Source: Nostoc sp. B(2019) (lineage in GTDB: Bacteria > Cyanobacteriota > Cyanobacteriia > Cyanobacteriales > Nostocaceae). From it: DNA of 64,000 nucleotides. Location: the NCBI RefSeq assembly GCF_010091925.1, contig NZ_WVID01000002.1, positions 117,081-181,080 of the forward strand, in the 5' to 3' direction. Positions within the stretch are counted from its first letter, which is position 1, and every line of letters begins with the position of its first letter. Positions 9,955-18,737 of this stretch are shown piece after piece. The position numbers were made by a program, and so were the translations under genes. The notes under the pieces are model-generated. The model ran no database searches and was not told the origin of the DNA. It saw only the letters and a list, made by a program, of their open reading frames with translations.

Positions 9955-10092
9955 CTAAGCGATCGCCTTTTGTAGTTCTTTTGCAATTGCAAGGGTGCGA
10001 TCGTCGTATGCGATAACTTTTTTACAAGGGAAGAGGTTGGCACAAGCGTAGACACTTACTCTTAGATCGAAGCAAGCTAAACAGAGCGTCTC
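9955..10092 (-). pseudogene. Possible remnant of a PIN-domain (VapC-like) gene, C-terminal end only
   Basis: In the minus frame, 45 codons ending in TAG at 9955 read ...SVYACANLFPCKKVIAY, then DDRTLAIAKELQKAIA. The phrase resembles the last strand and helix of PIN-domain ribonucleases (VTYDRRLAEAARELG type). Upstream the frame is stopped at 10093-10095, inside a common cyanobacterial short repeat (GCTTCTCTAGGAGACGC), and no start or catalytic Asp cluster is found. If the reading is right, this is a dead toxin fragment interrupted by a repeat. The match is short and may be chance. Confidence 0.3.
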
Positions 10093-10472
10093 CTAGAGAA
10101 GCGGCTTGTCATTAGACATTGCTATTTTTATCACATTTAAGCAAAAAGTAAGAAGCCAAATGGTCTGGGTAATGGAAAAGTACCATCCGGCAAGGTAATC
10201 AGCACCCAATGCCGTTGACCCTTCTTGCGTAGTATTGGTTAGTTGCTACGAGAACAAATTCTCGCTAAGTACAAGTTTTGCTGACACTGCTGATTCTGAT
10301 TAGTAACAATTTTGATGCGAAAGTAATCAATGTTAACATAATTGTCATGAAACTTTGACTTTTGTGAAGTAGTTGCTCTGCCAGTTTTTGGAGCTAACTA
10401 CTTTAGCCGAGTTTCTGAATTTTTAGCATCCAGACCTGTAGGGCGGAAAGTGAATTAGGAGATTTAAAATAC
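10093..10472. other. Intergenic region upstream of MFS gene
   Basis: No gene recognised. AT-rich, with a repeat fragment at its left edge. A good ribosome-binding site (TTAGGAG) lies about ten bases before the MFS start at 10473. Confidence 0.4.
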
Positions 10473-11723
10473 ATGCCCAACCGCAAAAAGTATATTGAGC
10501 ATCTACCTCATGCTGAAGCAGCTGATCGCACAATTCGCCTCAGGCAACATAAACGCCTATTTGCCTTACTTGCGATTGCGGCCGGTTTAATTTTTCTTCA
10601 GGGATATATGATCGCTCCCCTGATTCCACGTTTGGCTGAAGTGTTTAACGTTCCAGTTCAGGAAATTGGATTTATTGTTCCAGCCTACATGTTATCCTAC
10701 GCGCTGATGGCATTGTTCTACGGCGTGCTGTCAGATCGATTTGGACGATGGCCTGTAATTCGCATCTCGCTCTTCATTTTTGTAATTTGCACAGCTTTGA
10801 CCGCAACGGCTCAGACAGCTTCGCAAATGGCGGCTTGGCGACTGCTGACTGGACTTGGAGCCAGTGGAGTTATTCCACTCACATTTGCATTGATTGGCGA
10901 TTTATTCCCATTCGAGCAACGGGGAAGCAAGCTAGGGTTAGTGTTTGCAGCGATGGAAGGGGGAATGGCGGCGGGTTCTGCGGGTGGCGCAATTCTTGAA
11001 CCATTTTTAGGTTGGCGATTGCTGTTTATCGGTACGGCTGTTCTTGCTGCTTTTGTACTTTGGCGGCTTCATCTTTACGGCTCTCTATTCGATACACCTA
11101 AAACAGAAAATTTACTCAGCATTCGTCAAATATTTAGGGGATACAGCCAAATATTAACTACTTTTCGAGGGCAACGAACCTATATTTATGTTTTGTGGAA
11201 TGGCATTTACCACTCTGGTGTGTATACCTGGCTAGGTTTGTACTTGTCGCAACGTTACAACATGGATGCCTTGAGCATTGGTTTGACTATTCTCGGATAC
11301 GGCATTCCTGGATTACTGTTGAGTTCCCTAATTGGTCGGGCGGTTGATTATTGGGGACGACGTTGGCTCATTCCGTCAGGACTAGTTATGGCAGCCCTAG
11401 CTGGTATTGCTATGATTTTCGATATTCCTGCATATGTCACGACGATCGCGGTTTTGTTCTTGTCTTTGGCGTATGACCTGACACAACCTTTGTTTGTGGG
11501 TATTGTGACTGACTTGGGGGATGACAATAATTTAGGTCAAACGATGGGACTCAAAGTGTTTATACTGTTCACTGGATTTGGTGTTGGCAGCCTCATCTTT
11601 GGAGAACTACTGCACTTTGGATTTGGGATGTCTCTTGCCATTTTTGGCGGCATTCAGTTAATTTCTGGTTTGATAGCAATTCCACTATTCTGGCAGGAAG
11701 TCCCATCTCGATTGCGCTCATAA
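10473..11723 (+). CDS. MFS transporter (drug/metabolite efflux type)
   Basis: A 416-residue membrane protein with about twelve hydrophobic segments. The cytoplasmic loop 2-3 motif GVLSDRFGRWPVI is the MFS motif A, and TGLGASGVIPLTFALIGDLFP in helices 4-5 resembles the antiporter region of DHA1-type exporters. Loop 8-9 carries a second motif-A-like GRAVDYWGRRWLI. It likely exports a small molecule against a proton gradient; the substrate cannot be read. It is a single gene with its own promoter region and no adjacent regulator. Confidence 0.88.
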   Translation: MPNRKKYIEHLPHAEAADRTIRLRQHKRLFALLAIAAGLIFLQGYMIAPLIPRLAEVFNVPVQEIGFIVPAYMLSYALMALFYGVLSDRFGRWPVIRISLFIFVICTALTATAQTASQMAAWRLLTGLGASGVIPLTFALIGDLFPFEQRGSKLGLVFAAMEGGMAAGSAGGAILEPFLGWRLLFIGTAVLAAFVLWRLHLYGSLFDTPKTENLLSIRQIFRGYSQILTTFRGQRTYIYVLWNGIYHSGVYTWLGLYLSQRYNMDALSIGLTILGYGIPGLLLSSLIGRAVDYWGRRWLIPSGLVMAALAGIAMIFDIPAYVTTIAVLFLSLAYDLTQPLFVGIVTDLGDDNNLGQTMGLKVFILFTGFGVGSLIFGELLHFGFGMSLAIFGGIQLISGLIAIPLFWQEVPSRLRS

Positions 11724-12172
11724 TAGCTTTAATAGTGAAGCTATACTCAACCGGAGGTACTGTTATCAATTCGGCGTAAAGTTCCTCTTCAAAGGTGGCT
11801 TGCACTCTCAAACTAAACATCTCAAACTAAACATCAGCAGTATTCACTGTCCTCTGCAAAGAGCTTTTTATGCAGAGATCGTACCTAACAGGGTAGCTCT
11901 AGCCATTACCGCGCAAGGAAGTTACACAGCACTGGCTACCTTAAACCTTTACTACAAGCGATTGAAAGCTAAGACACGGAGCTTGTTTCTTAGCTGATTT
12001 TCTTACTTGGGTTGGATAAGCCCTCTGCTGGCTCCCAATAAGGATAAGTAGCCATTCTCTCGTAAAAGCGTTATGCAGCATTGGCTTAATATCCACTGCG
12101 ATCGCTAAGTCCTCCGCAGGTATCGCAGCTTATTCTTTGCAATCAAGCTGGGCGATCGCTCCCATCTTAAAC
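11724..12172. other. Convergent intergenic region
   Basis: 449 bp between two convergent genes. It holds a tandem CTCAAACTAAACAT duplication near 11805-11833 and three HIP1-like octamers. No convincing gene or terminator was identified. Confidence 0.4.
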
Positions 12173-15088
12173 CTAAGAATTATTATCGGCTAACGGCAAC
12201 AGCAAGCGGCTGACTACCCGATGATCCGGTAATTGATAGAAATGCAATTCTCCCCCAAGTTGCTGCATAAGGTTTTGGCAGATTAGCAGATGTAAACCTG
12301 GTGGTTGGTCGAGATTAGAGGGAGCAAGCACATCCTTGGGTGTATTGTGAGATAGCGCTGCTATTAGCTGTGGTTCTATTGTGCCGTTGTCTGTAATCGA
12401 CAGTTCTAGCGATGTTTGACGACAAGCCCCTTCTCTATAAGAGTCTGCGCCAACAGGTTTACGCTCATCTAAGCGACGACACCAGATGTCAATTCTGCTA
12501 CTTTGAGAGCGGCAACAAGCAGCTACTAACAATTCATGAAGAACTAATTCAATTTTGACAATATCGCCAGCGATCGCCATTGAGGATTGAGAATTTGAGC
12601 TAAGAACCCCTCTAACTAATGACGAGTTTTTTGGTAACTCTCCATCCTCAATCGGTTGTCCCAAACCATGCACACCAATCCACAGCTTTTGTTGTTTGAG
12701 TAAATTTTCAACTCGTTCGAGCGATCGCTTCAGTAAACTGGCTATTGGCATAGTTTCCCAGCTCAGATGTAACTGCCACTGCTCAAGTTTTAGCAGTCCA
12801 CTCATGGAGGTGGTAGTCTGGTCTAACTGCCGCAGCAATAGCTGGTAGCGCATCTGAGCCAGTTCATTAGTTGGAATGCCCAAATCATGTATTTGACTGA
12901 GTGACAGCGCTGCTGTTCTTTGCATTTCCTCCAAACGACGATTTTTGTACCAATTGAGTTGTCGTAATTCCTCTGTTGTAGACTCTAAAAGTCGAGTGAT
13001 TTGCTTTTGACGACGCCACCAAGCTAATTGTGAAATTAGCGTTGCTGTAGCACTGAGACTTTGATCTGACCAGTGACGCTCATTATGGTCTGCCAACAAA
13101 ACGACACCTGTAGGTTCACAATCAGTAGTGGTGTGTAACGCCATCACCATAATTTGACCGATGTCAGGCCCATTAAACCATTTCCGTGTTTCTGGGGGTA
13201 AATCATCCATCTTTAAGGTCAAGTGGCCCTTTTGAGCAAGGGCCCACTGAATTAACGCCTCAGCCTTAATAGGAATAGATGCATCAGAAAAAATCCCAAA
13301 CCGCGTATTAGTAATTACTCCTGGTATAACTTCTGCCCAACGTTGACCAGGCGACCAAGATAGCAATACCGCTAGAGGACAGTCTAGAACAGATGCTATT
13401 TGTTCTAGTGCCGTGCGTTCCAAATAGTTTTCTCCTGCTGCTTTGCCGTTCTGGGCTTGTGCCAGAATGTTTAGACATTGTTCAAATGTCTGGGAAATTT
13501 TTTCCTGTTGCTGGGTGCGGTTGTGCAACTGCCATTGACGAACAATTACACCAATTTGTTGGCTGACAGCCCACAGTAATTCCTTTTCCAAGGTTGTCCA
13601 TGAGCGATGGGTTTCGTGAGCGATGATTAAAAGCGCTGCTGGTGTATTACCTTTAGTACATTGGCAAATTAGTAGCGATCGCACACCATTTTCTAGCAAG
13701 GGAAGACGCCAGTTAAGAAAGCGCAAATCTTCATCTAAGTTCTCGATCTCCACTGCTTGATTTGAACGCTGTAAAAGCTGTCCATCCAATTCCTTGAGAG
13801 CATCAAGGGTAAATGTCAAAGGTCGGCGATTATTGGGCTGACTTTGGTAAATAAATTGATAATTATTCTCTTCAGGGTCATACTGCAACAGTAAAAAGCG
13901 GGTAGCAGCTAGACGAGTCAAAACTTTTGTAGCGCAAATATGTAAAGTTTTATGTAGGTCATGCTCGCTATAGATACCTTGAGCAACTTGGCTAGTCAGT
14001 TGGGTATCGTCTTGAATCTGTTTGATGGTGCTTTCCATGCCTTCGGTAGGGGCGACTAAAGAAATTAAGCCAGCAGCACCCTGGACAAAATTTTTGTCTG
14101 TCTCTGTCCAGATCCGGGGTTCATTGCTTTCTACCGCCAGAAAACCTAGCAGGTTCTTTTGCCAAATTATCGGAGCTGCTAGGAGCGATCGCACTCCTAG
14201 GCGTTGCAGTAACTTTGCGGTAAAATGGCTTTTTAGAGAACTGCGGGCGTCGCCAATTGAGACAATTTGATTAACTGCTAAAGCATAGTAAAAGTCGCTC
14301 AATTCCTGTACCGTCATTCCCGCCGCTGCTTGTTGACTGCTAGAATCACGATTGATTTTGACAAGCTGATTGCTCATCCGACACCAAAAATAGCGCCCTT
14401 CGCGCTCAAACCAGTAAATATTTGTCCGGTTAGGGGAGACAAATTGATGGGTTGTCTGCACCACGGCTTCTAATTTTTGATCTAGGTTACTTAGGGTGCG
14501 TAAATCTTCTAGTAATCCTAATAATGGTTCATCGGGGCGCTTGGTTTGCTTTTGCTGCAAATTCATCTCATGTTGATAAAGCACTGCCCCCAGTTCGCCC
14601 AAAAGCATCATCAGACGTGCTTTTGCTTCCCCAGGCAACAAGTAACCCCAACGTTCTGAACCCAGTAAAATCAAACCTAAACAGCGGTCTTTATAGCGAA
14701 TTGGTAAAACAATTGTTCCCTGGATCTGGAATTTATCTGCAACTTTGTGCCATTCTGCGACGCGGATTTCAACTCGCAAATCTGCTACACCCAAGGGACG
14801 CTGTTCAATTACTACTTGTTCTAATAGATCTCCAGGATTGAGAACAACCCGTTTTTTTAAAAAACTCGTGTCACTATCGGGTGTGATCCCGCCTTTACCA
14901 AACAATATGTGATTTAGGCGATCGTAAAGAGCAATCCAAACTAGTTTGTAGTCAAACTGCTCTTTGAGATAAGAAATAGTAGATTCAATCAGAACTTCAA
15001 CATTATCTTGTTCTCTGAGACTCTGGAGGACGCGCCCCAAAGAAACGATCTGCTGTTCGGCGGCTATAGGTTTTTGCGGCTGCCCCAT
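12173..15088 (-). CDS. Multi-GAF sensor protein with degenerate histidine-kinase-like C-terminus
   Basis: A 971-residue soluble protein. About four GAF-like domains can be traced, at roughly residues 20-175, 205-345, 365-520 and 545-690 (RSLLAAPIIWQKNLLGFLAVES; RSLLICQCTKGNTPAALLII). A helical segment at 700-800 resembles a dimerisation domain but shows no clear H-box His. The final ~140 residues resemble a GHKL ATPase (LELSITDNGTIEPQ; PGLHLLICQNLMQQLGGELHF). However, the N-box reads VLHELLVAACC instead of carrying the usual Asn, and the DxGxG motif is DNGTIEP. It may therefore be a signalling scaffold or weak kinase. No response regulator is adjacent. Confidence 0.8.
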   Translation of the reverse strand: MGQPQKPIAAEQQIVSLGRVLQSLREQDNVEVLIESTISYLKEQFDYKLVWIALYDRLNHILFGKGGITPDSDTSFLKKRVVLNPGDLLEQVVIEQRPLGVADLRVEIRVAEWHKVADKFQIQGTIVLPIRYKDRCLGLILLGSERWGYLLPGEAKARLMMLLGELGAVLYQHEMNLQQKQTKRPDEPLLGLLEDLRTLSNLDQKLEAVVQTTHQFVSPNRTNIYWFEREGRYFWCRMSNQLVKINRDSSSQQAAAGMTVQELSDFYYALAVNQIVSIGDARSSLKSHFTAKLLQRLGVRSLLAAPIIWQKNLLGFLAVESNEPRIWTETDKNFVQGAAGLISLVAPTEGMESTIKQIQDDTQLTSQVAQGIYSEHDLHKTLHICATKVLTRLAATRFLLLQYDPEENNYQFIYQSQPNNRRPLTFTLDALKELDGQLLQRSNQAVEIENLDEDLRFLNWRLPLLENGVRSLLICQCTKGNTPAALLIIAHETHRSWTTLEKELLWAVSQQIGVIVRQWQLHNRTQQQEKISQTFEQCLNILAQAQNGKAAGENYLERTALEQIASVLDCPLAVLLSWSPGQRWAEVIPGVITNTRFGIFSDASIPIKAEALIQWALAQKGHLTLKMDDLPPETRKWFNGPDIGQIMVMALHTTTDCEPTGVVLLADHNERHWSDQSLSATATLISQLAWWRRQKQITRLLESTTEELRQLNWYKNRRLEEMQRTAALSLSQIHDLGIPTNELAQMRYQLLLRQLDQTTTSMSGLLKLEQWQLHLSWETMPIASLLKRSLERVENLLKQQKLWIGVHGLGQPIEDGELPKNSSLVRGVLSSNSQSSMAIAGDIVKIELVLHELLVAACCRSQSSRIDIWCRRLDERKPVGADSYREGACRQTSLELSITDNGTIEPQLIAALSHNTPKDVLAPSNLDQPPGLHLLICQNLMQQLGGELHFYQLPDHRVVSRLLLPLADNNS

Positions 15089-15316
15089 CTGAATTATTGG
15101 TTAAAATAGCTTGTAATATATAAGATGCCCAGAAAACTGCCCTCACTAATATAGCTAAGGGTGTTTGCTGTAAGTTACGTGTAATCAGAGCATTTCTTTT
15201 TCAATCACATAAATTCAGCCTAGAGTAACGCTGAGATACGTGCAAAATAAATTAGAAGTTATGCAGCTAAATTGCAAATCCGGTTGATTGAAGTTGTATT
15301 CTGGAGTACCAGGAAA

Positions 15317-15775
15317 ATGGGCGAAAATCAATCCGATGCTCTAGAGGAGCAACGACAAGTCTCAGAGGAGAAGCGAGAGTCTGCTGAAGAAAACAGGCTT
15401 TCACAAGAGGAGCAGCGGGAGTCTGCTGAAGAAAGTAGGCTCTCACACGAGGATCAGCGAGCGTTTGCTGAAGAGATCAGGCAATCTGCTGAGTTAACAC
15501 GGCTGCTTGCTGAAGAGATCAGGGGGTCTGCCGAAGAAGCGCGACAAGCTAATGAGGAAGCGCGACAGGCTAAAGAAGAAGCGCGACAGGCTAAAGAAGA
15601 AGCACGACAGGCTAAAGAAGAAGCGCGACAGTCTAAAGAAGAAGCGCGACAAGCTAAAGAAGAAGCGCGACAAGCTAAAGAAGAAGCACGACAGGCTAAA
15701 GAAGAAGCACGACAGGCTAAAGAAGAAGCACGACAGGCTAAAGAAGAAGCTTGGAAATCTACTAGATTGGGGTAG
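15317..15775 (+). CDS. Heptad-repeat coiled-coil protein (EEARQAK repeats)
   Basis: From ATG 15317 (MGENQSDALEEQRQ) the protein is 152 residues. The first half is imperfect heptads (EEQRESAEESRLSHEDQRAFAEEIRQ). The second half is ten nearly exact EEARQAK heptads. It is almost entirely Glu, Arg, Ala, Gln and Lys, and should form one long charged alpha-helix or coiled coil. The GAA-GAA phase keeps an alternative frame rich in Lys/Arg open as well, but the chosen frame has the better composition. An earlier in-frame ATG at 15272 is possible. No homologous function is recognised; it may be a spacer or scaffold protein. Confidence 0.65.
   Translation: MGENQSDALEEQRQVSEEKRESAEENRLSQEEQRESAEESRLSHEDQRAFAEEIRQSAELTRLLAEEIRGSAEEARQANEEARQAKEEARQAKEEARQAKEEARQSKEEARQAKEEARQAKEEARQAKEEARQAKEEARQAKEEAWKSTRLG
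15533..15742 (+). repeat. Ten tandem 21-bp units coding EEARQAK
   Basis: Exactly 210 bp, ten 21-bp units with only a few synonymous changes (GCG/GCA, CAA/CAG) and two residue changes (Lys to Asn in unit 1, Ala to Ser in unit 5). Unit count is likely to vary between strains. Confidence 0.92.
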
Positions 15776-15947
15776 TTTTAAGGTAGCTGTGCATTAAAAC
15801 TTCGGTGACTCAAACTCATTGCTCAGCAATATTTCGATGAGATTAGCTTGATATTTCTATTACGTTGTGGGTTATTTCACATAGATCACGATATTTTGAT
15901 AGATGAGAAAGCAAGCTGTTGTATATTAATCCCTACTAGGGATCGCA

Positions 15948-17090
15948 ATGGATATTTATCAATTCGCCATTCGTCCGCTTGTGTTCAATCTGGCAAAAAC
16001 AGATCCAGAGTGGTTACATCAGCAGACAATTCGCAGTTTTAGTTGGCTATCGCAAACAGGTGATCGCCCCCCTGCTAGCTGGATAAATCGACGCCTACAG
16101 CAGTCTTTATGCCTGCACGATCAGCGTTTGGAACAAAATTTGTTTGGGCTAAATTTCCCTAATCCTGTAGGTTTGGCAGCAGGTTTTGACAAAGATGGCG
16201 TTGCTGTTAACATCTGGTCAAGTTTAGGTTTTGGCTTTGCGGAATTGGGAACTGTAACTTTTCATCCACAGCCAGGCAATCCCCGTCCTCGCTTATTTCG
16301 CTTGCCCTTAGACAAAGCTGCTCTCAACCGGATGGGTTTTAATAATCGCGGTGCAGCTGCAATGGCGGCATATTTGAGGCAGGAAAAACAGGAGTTAACC
16401 CAGTCAATACCTATAGGGATAAATTTAGGTAAATCTAAGGTAACTCCTCTAGAAGCAGCAGCAGAAGATTACCTTCATAGTTTTCGCTTACTTAAGGAGT
16501 TAGGCGACTATTTTGTGGTTAATGTCTCTTCGCCAAATACGCCGGGGTTGCGATCGCTCCAAGATGCTTCTATGCTCAGTGCCATTTTAGATTTATTGCA
16601 ACAGGAAAACCACTCACAAAAACCAATTTTTGTCAAGATAGCACCAGATTTAGGATGGGAAGCGATCGCGGACATTATTTCTCTAGCCAAAACCTACGAA
16701 CTAGCCGGGATTATCGCCACTAACACTACCATCCGTCGTGATGGACTTAAAACCCAGGTAATTGACCAAACTGGTAAATCACCCCAAGAAGAAGCTGGCG
16801 GAATTAGCGGTGAGCCATTACGCGATCGCTCCACTGAAGTAATTCGGTTTATTTGGCAGCAAACTCAGGGAAAAATGCCAATTATTGGCGTTGGTGGCAT
16901 TTTTTCCTCTGAGGATGCCTGGGAAAAAATCACTGCTGGTGCTAGCTTGATCCAGGTTTATACAGGCTGGATTTACGAAGGCCCACTGATGGTACGCCGG
17001 ATTCTCACAGGTTTGCTTTCCAAGTTAGAACAAAACGGCTTAACTACCATCAGCGAAGCTGTGGGTTTGCAAACAAAAGTTCAAAACTAA
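15948..17090 (+). CDS. pyrD: Dihydroorotate dehydrogenase (quinone), class 2
   Basis: A 380-residue protein. The N-terminal helical extension ([20 protein letters not shown]) is the membrane/quinone-binding part found only in class 2 enzymes. FMN-barrel motifs follow: [29 protein letters not shown], the catalytic-base region [26 protein letters not shown], and the phosphate site [16 protein letters not shown]. It oxidises dihydroorotate to orotate in pyrimidine synthesis, passing electrons to quinone. It appears monocistronic. Confidence 0.96.
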   Translation: MDIYQFAIRPLVFNLAKTDPEWLHQQTIRSFSWLSQTGDRPPASWINRRLQQSLCLHDQRLEQNLFGLNFPNPVGLAAGFDKDGVAVNIWSSLGFGFAELGTVTFHPQPGNPRPRLFRLPLDKAALNRMGFNNRGAAAMAAYLRQEKQELTQSIPIGINLGKSKVTPLEAAAEDYLHSFRLLKELGDYFVVNVSSPNTPGLRSLQDASMLSAILDLLQQENHSQKPIFVKIAPDLGWEAIADIISLAKTYELAGIIATNTTIRRDGLKTQVIDQTGKSPQEEAGGISGEPLRDRSTEVIRFIWQQTQGKMPIIGVGGIFSSEDAWEKITAGASLIQVYTGWIYEGPLMVRRILTGLLSKLEQNGLTTISEAVGLQTKVQN

Positions 17091-17111
17091 AATTTTTCAC
17101 TTTTGCATTGT

Positions 17112-17840
17112 TTAACCTTCTTCCTCCAGTGGGAAAAACTCCTTAGCTTTTTCGGAAAATGTCCAAGCAATACCATCGGGATCTCTACTGCGACTCCACT
17201 CTGGAAAATCTGGATCGTTCCGTCGTTTGTAAACAGTACTGGAATAAACATTCAGGCGCTTGGCAAGTTCAGATTGAATGAGAGAGCCAAAAACTAACTG
17301 TTTTTCCAGTGATTGTTTTACGTGCTCATGGGTTGTCTGTGGTAGTGATTCAGTTTCTAGTTCTTCCTCCTGTGGTTTTGGTGGTGGTGGTGCTAGCAGC
17401 GATCGCGCAGTTTTGGTAACTGGTTGAGCCGGAAGTTCTTTTACAGGCTCACTACTGTCAAGTATGTTGCCCAGAATGCTAGCAGTTATAAAGTAATAAG
17501 ACTGACCTCCGTCTTCGGAGTTATGTATACTGGCACCAAATTCTGAGGCTTTTCCTTCTAGGTAGCGTTTTGCCATTGTCCCAGAAAAATTGCCTCTAAT
17601 AGCCAAGTCCATTGGTGTAAGTTTGCCCTGATTTTCCCGAACCATCTGATGGAAAATTGGGTTAACTTTCTGACACCATTGTTGCCATTGATACTGCTGC
17701 CAAAGATTGAAGCCAATGATCAGCACAACTATTGCTAGCAAGATTTTCCAAGTGGAAACTAGGAAAATAATCAAAAACGAGATGGGCAAAAGTAGAACGA
17801 GAAAAGCCTTCCCGTTGTCCTCTATTAGTTTTTCACTCAT
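17112..17840 (-). CDS. Cyanobacterial conserved protein: membrane segment plus C-terminal HTH-like domain
   Basis: From ATG 17840 (MSEKLIEDNGKAFLV) the protein is 242 residues. The longer frame from 17945 adds an odd 35 residues. Residues about 10-50 form one or two hydrophobic helices. A soluble domain (VRENQGKLTPMDLAIRGNFSG) follows, then a Pro/Glu-rich linker, then a C-terminal region with QSELAKRLNVYSSTVYKRRN that looks like a helix-turn-helix, followed by WSRSRDPDGIAWTFS. Function is unknown; a membrane-tethered nucleic-acid-binding protein is conceivable. It is the left neighbour of the Ro60 RNA cluster but reads away from it. Confidence 0.65.
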   Translation of the reverse strand: MSEKLIEDNGKAFLVLLLPISFLIIFLVSTWKILLAIVVLIIGFNLWQQYQWQQWCQKVNPIFHQMVRENQGKLTPMDLAIRGNFSGTMAKRYLEGKASEFGASIHNSEDGGQSYYFITASILGNILDSSEPVKELPAQPVTKTARSLLAPPPPKPQEEELETESLPQTTHEHVKQSLEKQLVFGSLIQSELAKRLNVYSSTVYKRRNDPDFPEWSRSRDPDGIAWTFSEKAKEFFPLEEEG

Positions 17841-17985
17841 GCCGATTTTTGCCAAGTGAATTTTGGGAAATAATATCTTAATCTTGGCAAAAATTGTGGC
17901 ATTTTTTTGTATCGTTTGGCAAAGTTGTAGCAAATTTGCTAGCAAAACCTAGTGTCTGGGCAAAAGTTTTTTCCCAAAGCAGCTT

Positions 17986-18015
17986 GTAGGGTGAGCATTA
18001 CAATGCCCACCCTAC
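17986..18015. repeat. Dispersed palindromic repeat
   Basis: Stem GTAGGGTG / CACCCTAC (8 bp) around an inner GCATT / AATGC stem. A half copy with the same right part (GCATTGTAATGCCCACCCTACTG) lies near 46637. It is the only feature recognised in the 327-bp spacer before the RNA cluster. Confidence 0.7.
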
Positions 18016-18272
18016 TGTTATCTATTCATAAAAACCCACTGTATATGTTATCGGTTGGCGATCGCGCAAAAGTTTTTTCCTAAAGAAACAAGAAGGTTTT
18101 GAGGAAAGCTTGGAATCTAAAACCTTTTGCCTTAAGAATTCTCTGTGCTGTCTCTGCCTACTACCTAACACCGAAGGCAGACAAATTAGCTCGCCAGCCA
18201 CTTGACAACTAGTAATACAAATACTACATTAATAATACAAGCTGACATTCATTAAGAAGTTAGCTTTCACCC

Positions 18273-18407
18273 GTAGCGGATAGCTCAAATGATAGAGCGC
18301 CCACCTTGCCCACAAGGGCCGATATATCGAGGGTTATCGTATATAACTCAAACACCCTTGATCCAAACTTCTGGAGGTGCAGGTAAAAATCCTGCTCCGT
18401 TACACCA
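18273..18407 (+). ncRNA. tRNA-like Y RNA candidate 1 (Ro60-associated)
   Basis: The 5' strand GTAGCGGA pairs with 3' TCCGTTAC (8 bp, one G-U), then ACCA. A D-arm GCTC/GAGC is present, but the D-loop lacks the GG pair, and the T-arm GCAGG/CCTGC has loop TAAAAAT, so the elbow is degenerate. Where an anticodon arm should be, about 80 nt are inserted, closed by CACCT/AGGTG. The insert holds the hairpin GCCC-ACAA-GGGC (18308-18319) and the motif GGGTTATCG (18331-18339), shared with the other three elements. Together with the adjacent Ro60 gene this argues for a Y RNA of the tRNA-mimic class rather than a functional tRNA. Fold by eye. Confidence 0.75.
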
Positions 18408-18438
18408 AATTAAGCACCGAGTAATTTGTAATTTTCAT

Positions 18439-18565
18439 GTGGTGGGTAGCTCAGTGGTAGAGCGCTAAACATCCTTGTTCACTCCTTGCCTGAAAAGGCC
18501 GAAGAATTGAGGGTTATCGATTGGGTTCGAGAGGTCGCGGGTTCAAATCCCGCCCCACTACACCA
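18439..18565 (+). ncRNA. tRNA-like Y RNA candidate 2 (Ro60-associated)
   Basis: GTGGTGGG pairs with CCCACTAC (8 bp, one G-U), followed by encoded ACCA. The D-arm GCTC-AGTGGTA-GAGC has the GG for elbow contacts. The T-arm GCGGG-TTCAAAT-CCCGC is perfect. The anticodon arm is replaced by about 80 nt containing AACATCCTTGTT, the hairpin GCC-TGAAAA-GGC, then CGAAGAATTGA and GGGTTATCG (18511-18519). The insert can be closed by CTAAAC with GTTCGAG. No 7-nt anticodon loop is visible. It looks like an RNase P-processable tRNA mimic carrying a Ro60-binding arm. Confidence 0.82.
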
Positions 18566-18575
18566 AAATTTATAT

Positions 18576-18700
18576 GTGGCAGGTAGCTCAGTGGTAGAGC
18601 GCCGAAAACATCCTTGTTCACATCTTGCCTGAAAAGGCCGACGAATTAGGGTTATCGCCTTTTAAGCCGGTTGTCGCAGGTTCAAGTCCTGCCCTGCCAC
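18576..18700 (+). ncRNA. tRNA-like Y RNA candidate 3 (Ro60-associated)
   Basis: GTGGCAGG / CCTGCCAC is a perfect 8-bp acceptor-type stem. D-arm GCTC-AGTGGTA-GAGC, T-arm GCAGG-TTCAAGT-CCTGC. The insert shares AACATCCTTGTTCAC, the hairpin GCC-TGAAAA-GGC, CCGACGAATT and GGGTTATCG (18649-18657) with element 2. Its base can pair as CCGAAAA with TTTT...CGG. No CCA is encoded. It begins only ten bases after element 2 and ends 37 bases before the Ro60 start, so elements 1-3 and the mRNA are probably one transcript. Confidence 0.82.
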
Positions 18701-18709
18701 CTTTCATTT

Positions 18710-18730
18710 TTGCCCACAAGGGCCGGGAGA
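18710..18730 (+). promoter_or_regulatory. Ro60 mRNA leader hairpin next to ribosome-binding site
   Basis: The 16-nt string TTGCCCACAAGGGCCG (18710-18725) is identical to the core of RNA element 1 (18306-18321). Its hairpin GCCC-ACAA-GGGC directly abuts GGGAGA, the likely Shine-Dalgarno sequence, with the ATG at 18738. Ro60 binding here could block translation, a possible autoregulation. The identity is observed; the role is inferred. Confidence 0.6.
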
Positions 18731-18737
18731 TGAAGCC

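Noticed and set aside
9736-9975. 79-codon plus frame and its antisense
   Set aside because: No start signal, no domain, and composition like spacer DNA.
15533-15742. CRISPR-like periodic repeat
   Set aside because: Units are contiguous with no spacers and code for protein heptads.
15507-15797. KKRDRLK-repeat frame overlapping the heptad protein
   Set aside because: A consequence of the 21-bp repeat being open in two frames; the composition of the EEARQAK frame is more plausible.
18273-18700. Ordinary tRNA genes with introns
   Set aside because: No anticodon stem-loop can be restored after removing the insert, stems are 8 bp, and the inserts share one motif beside a Ro60 gene.
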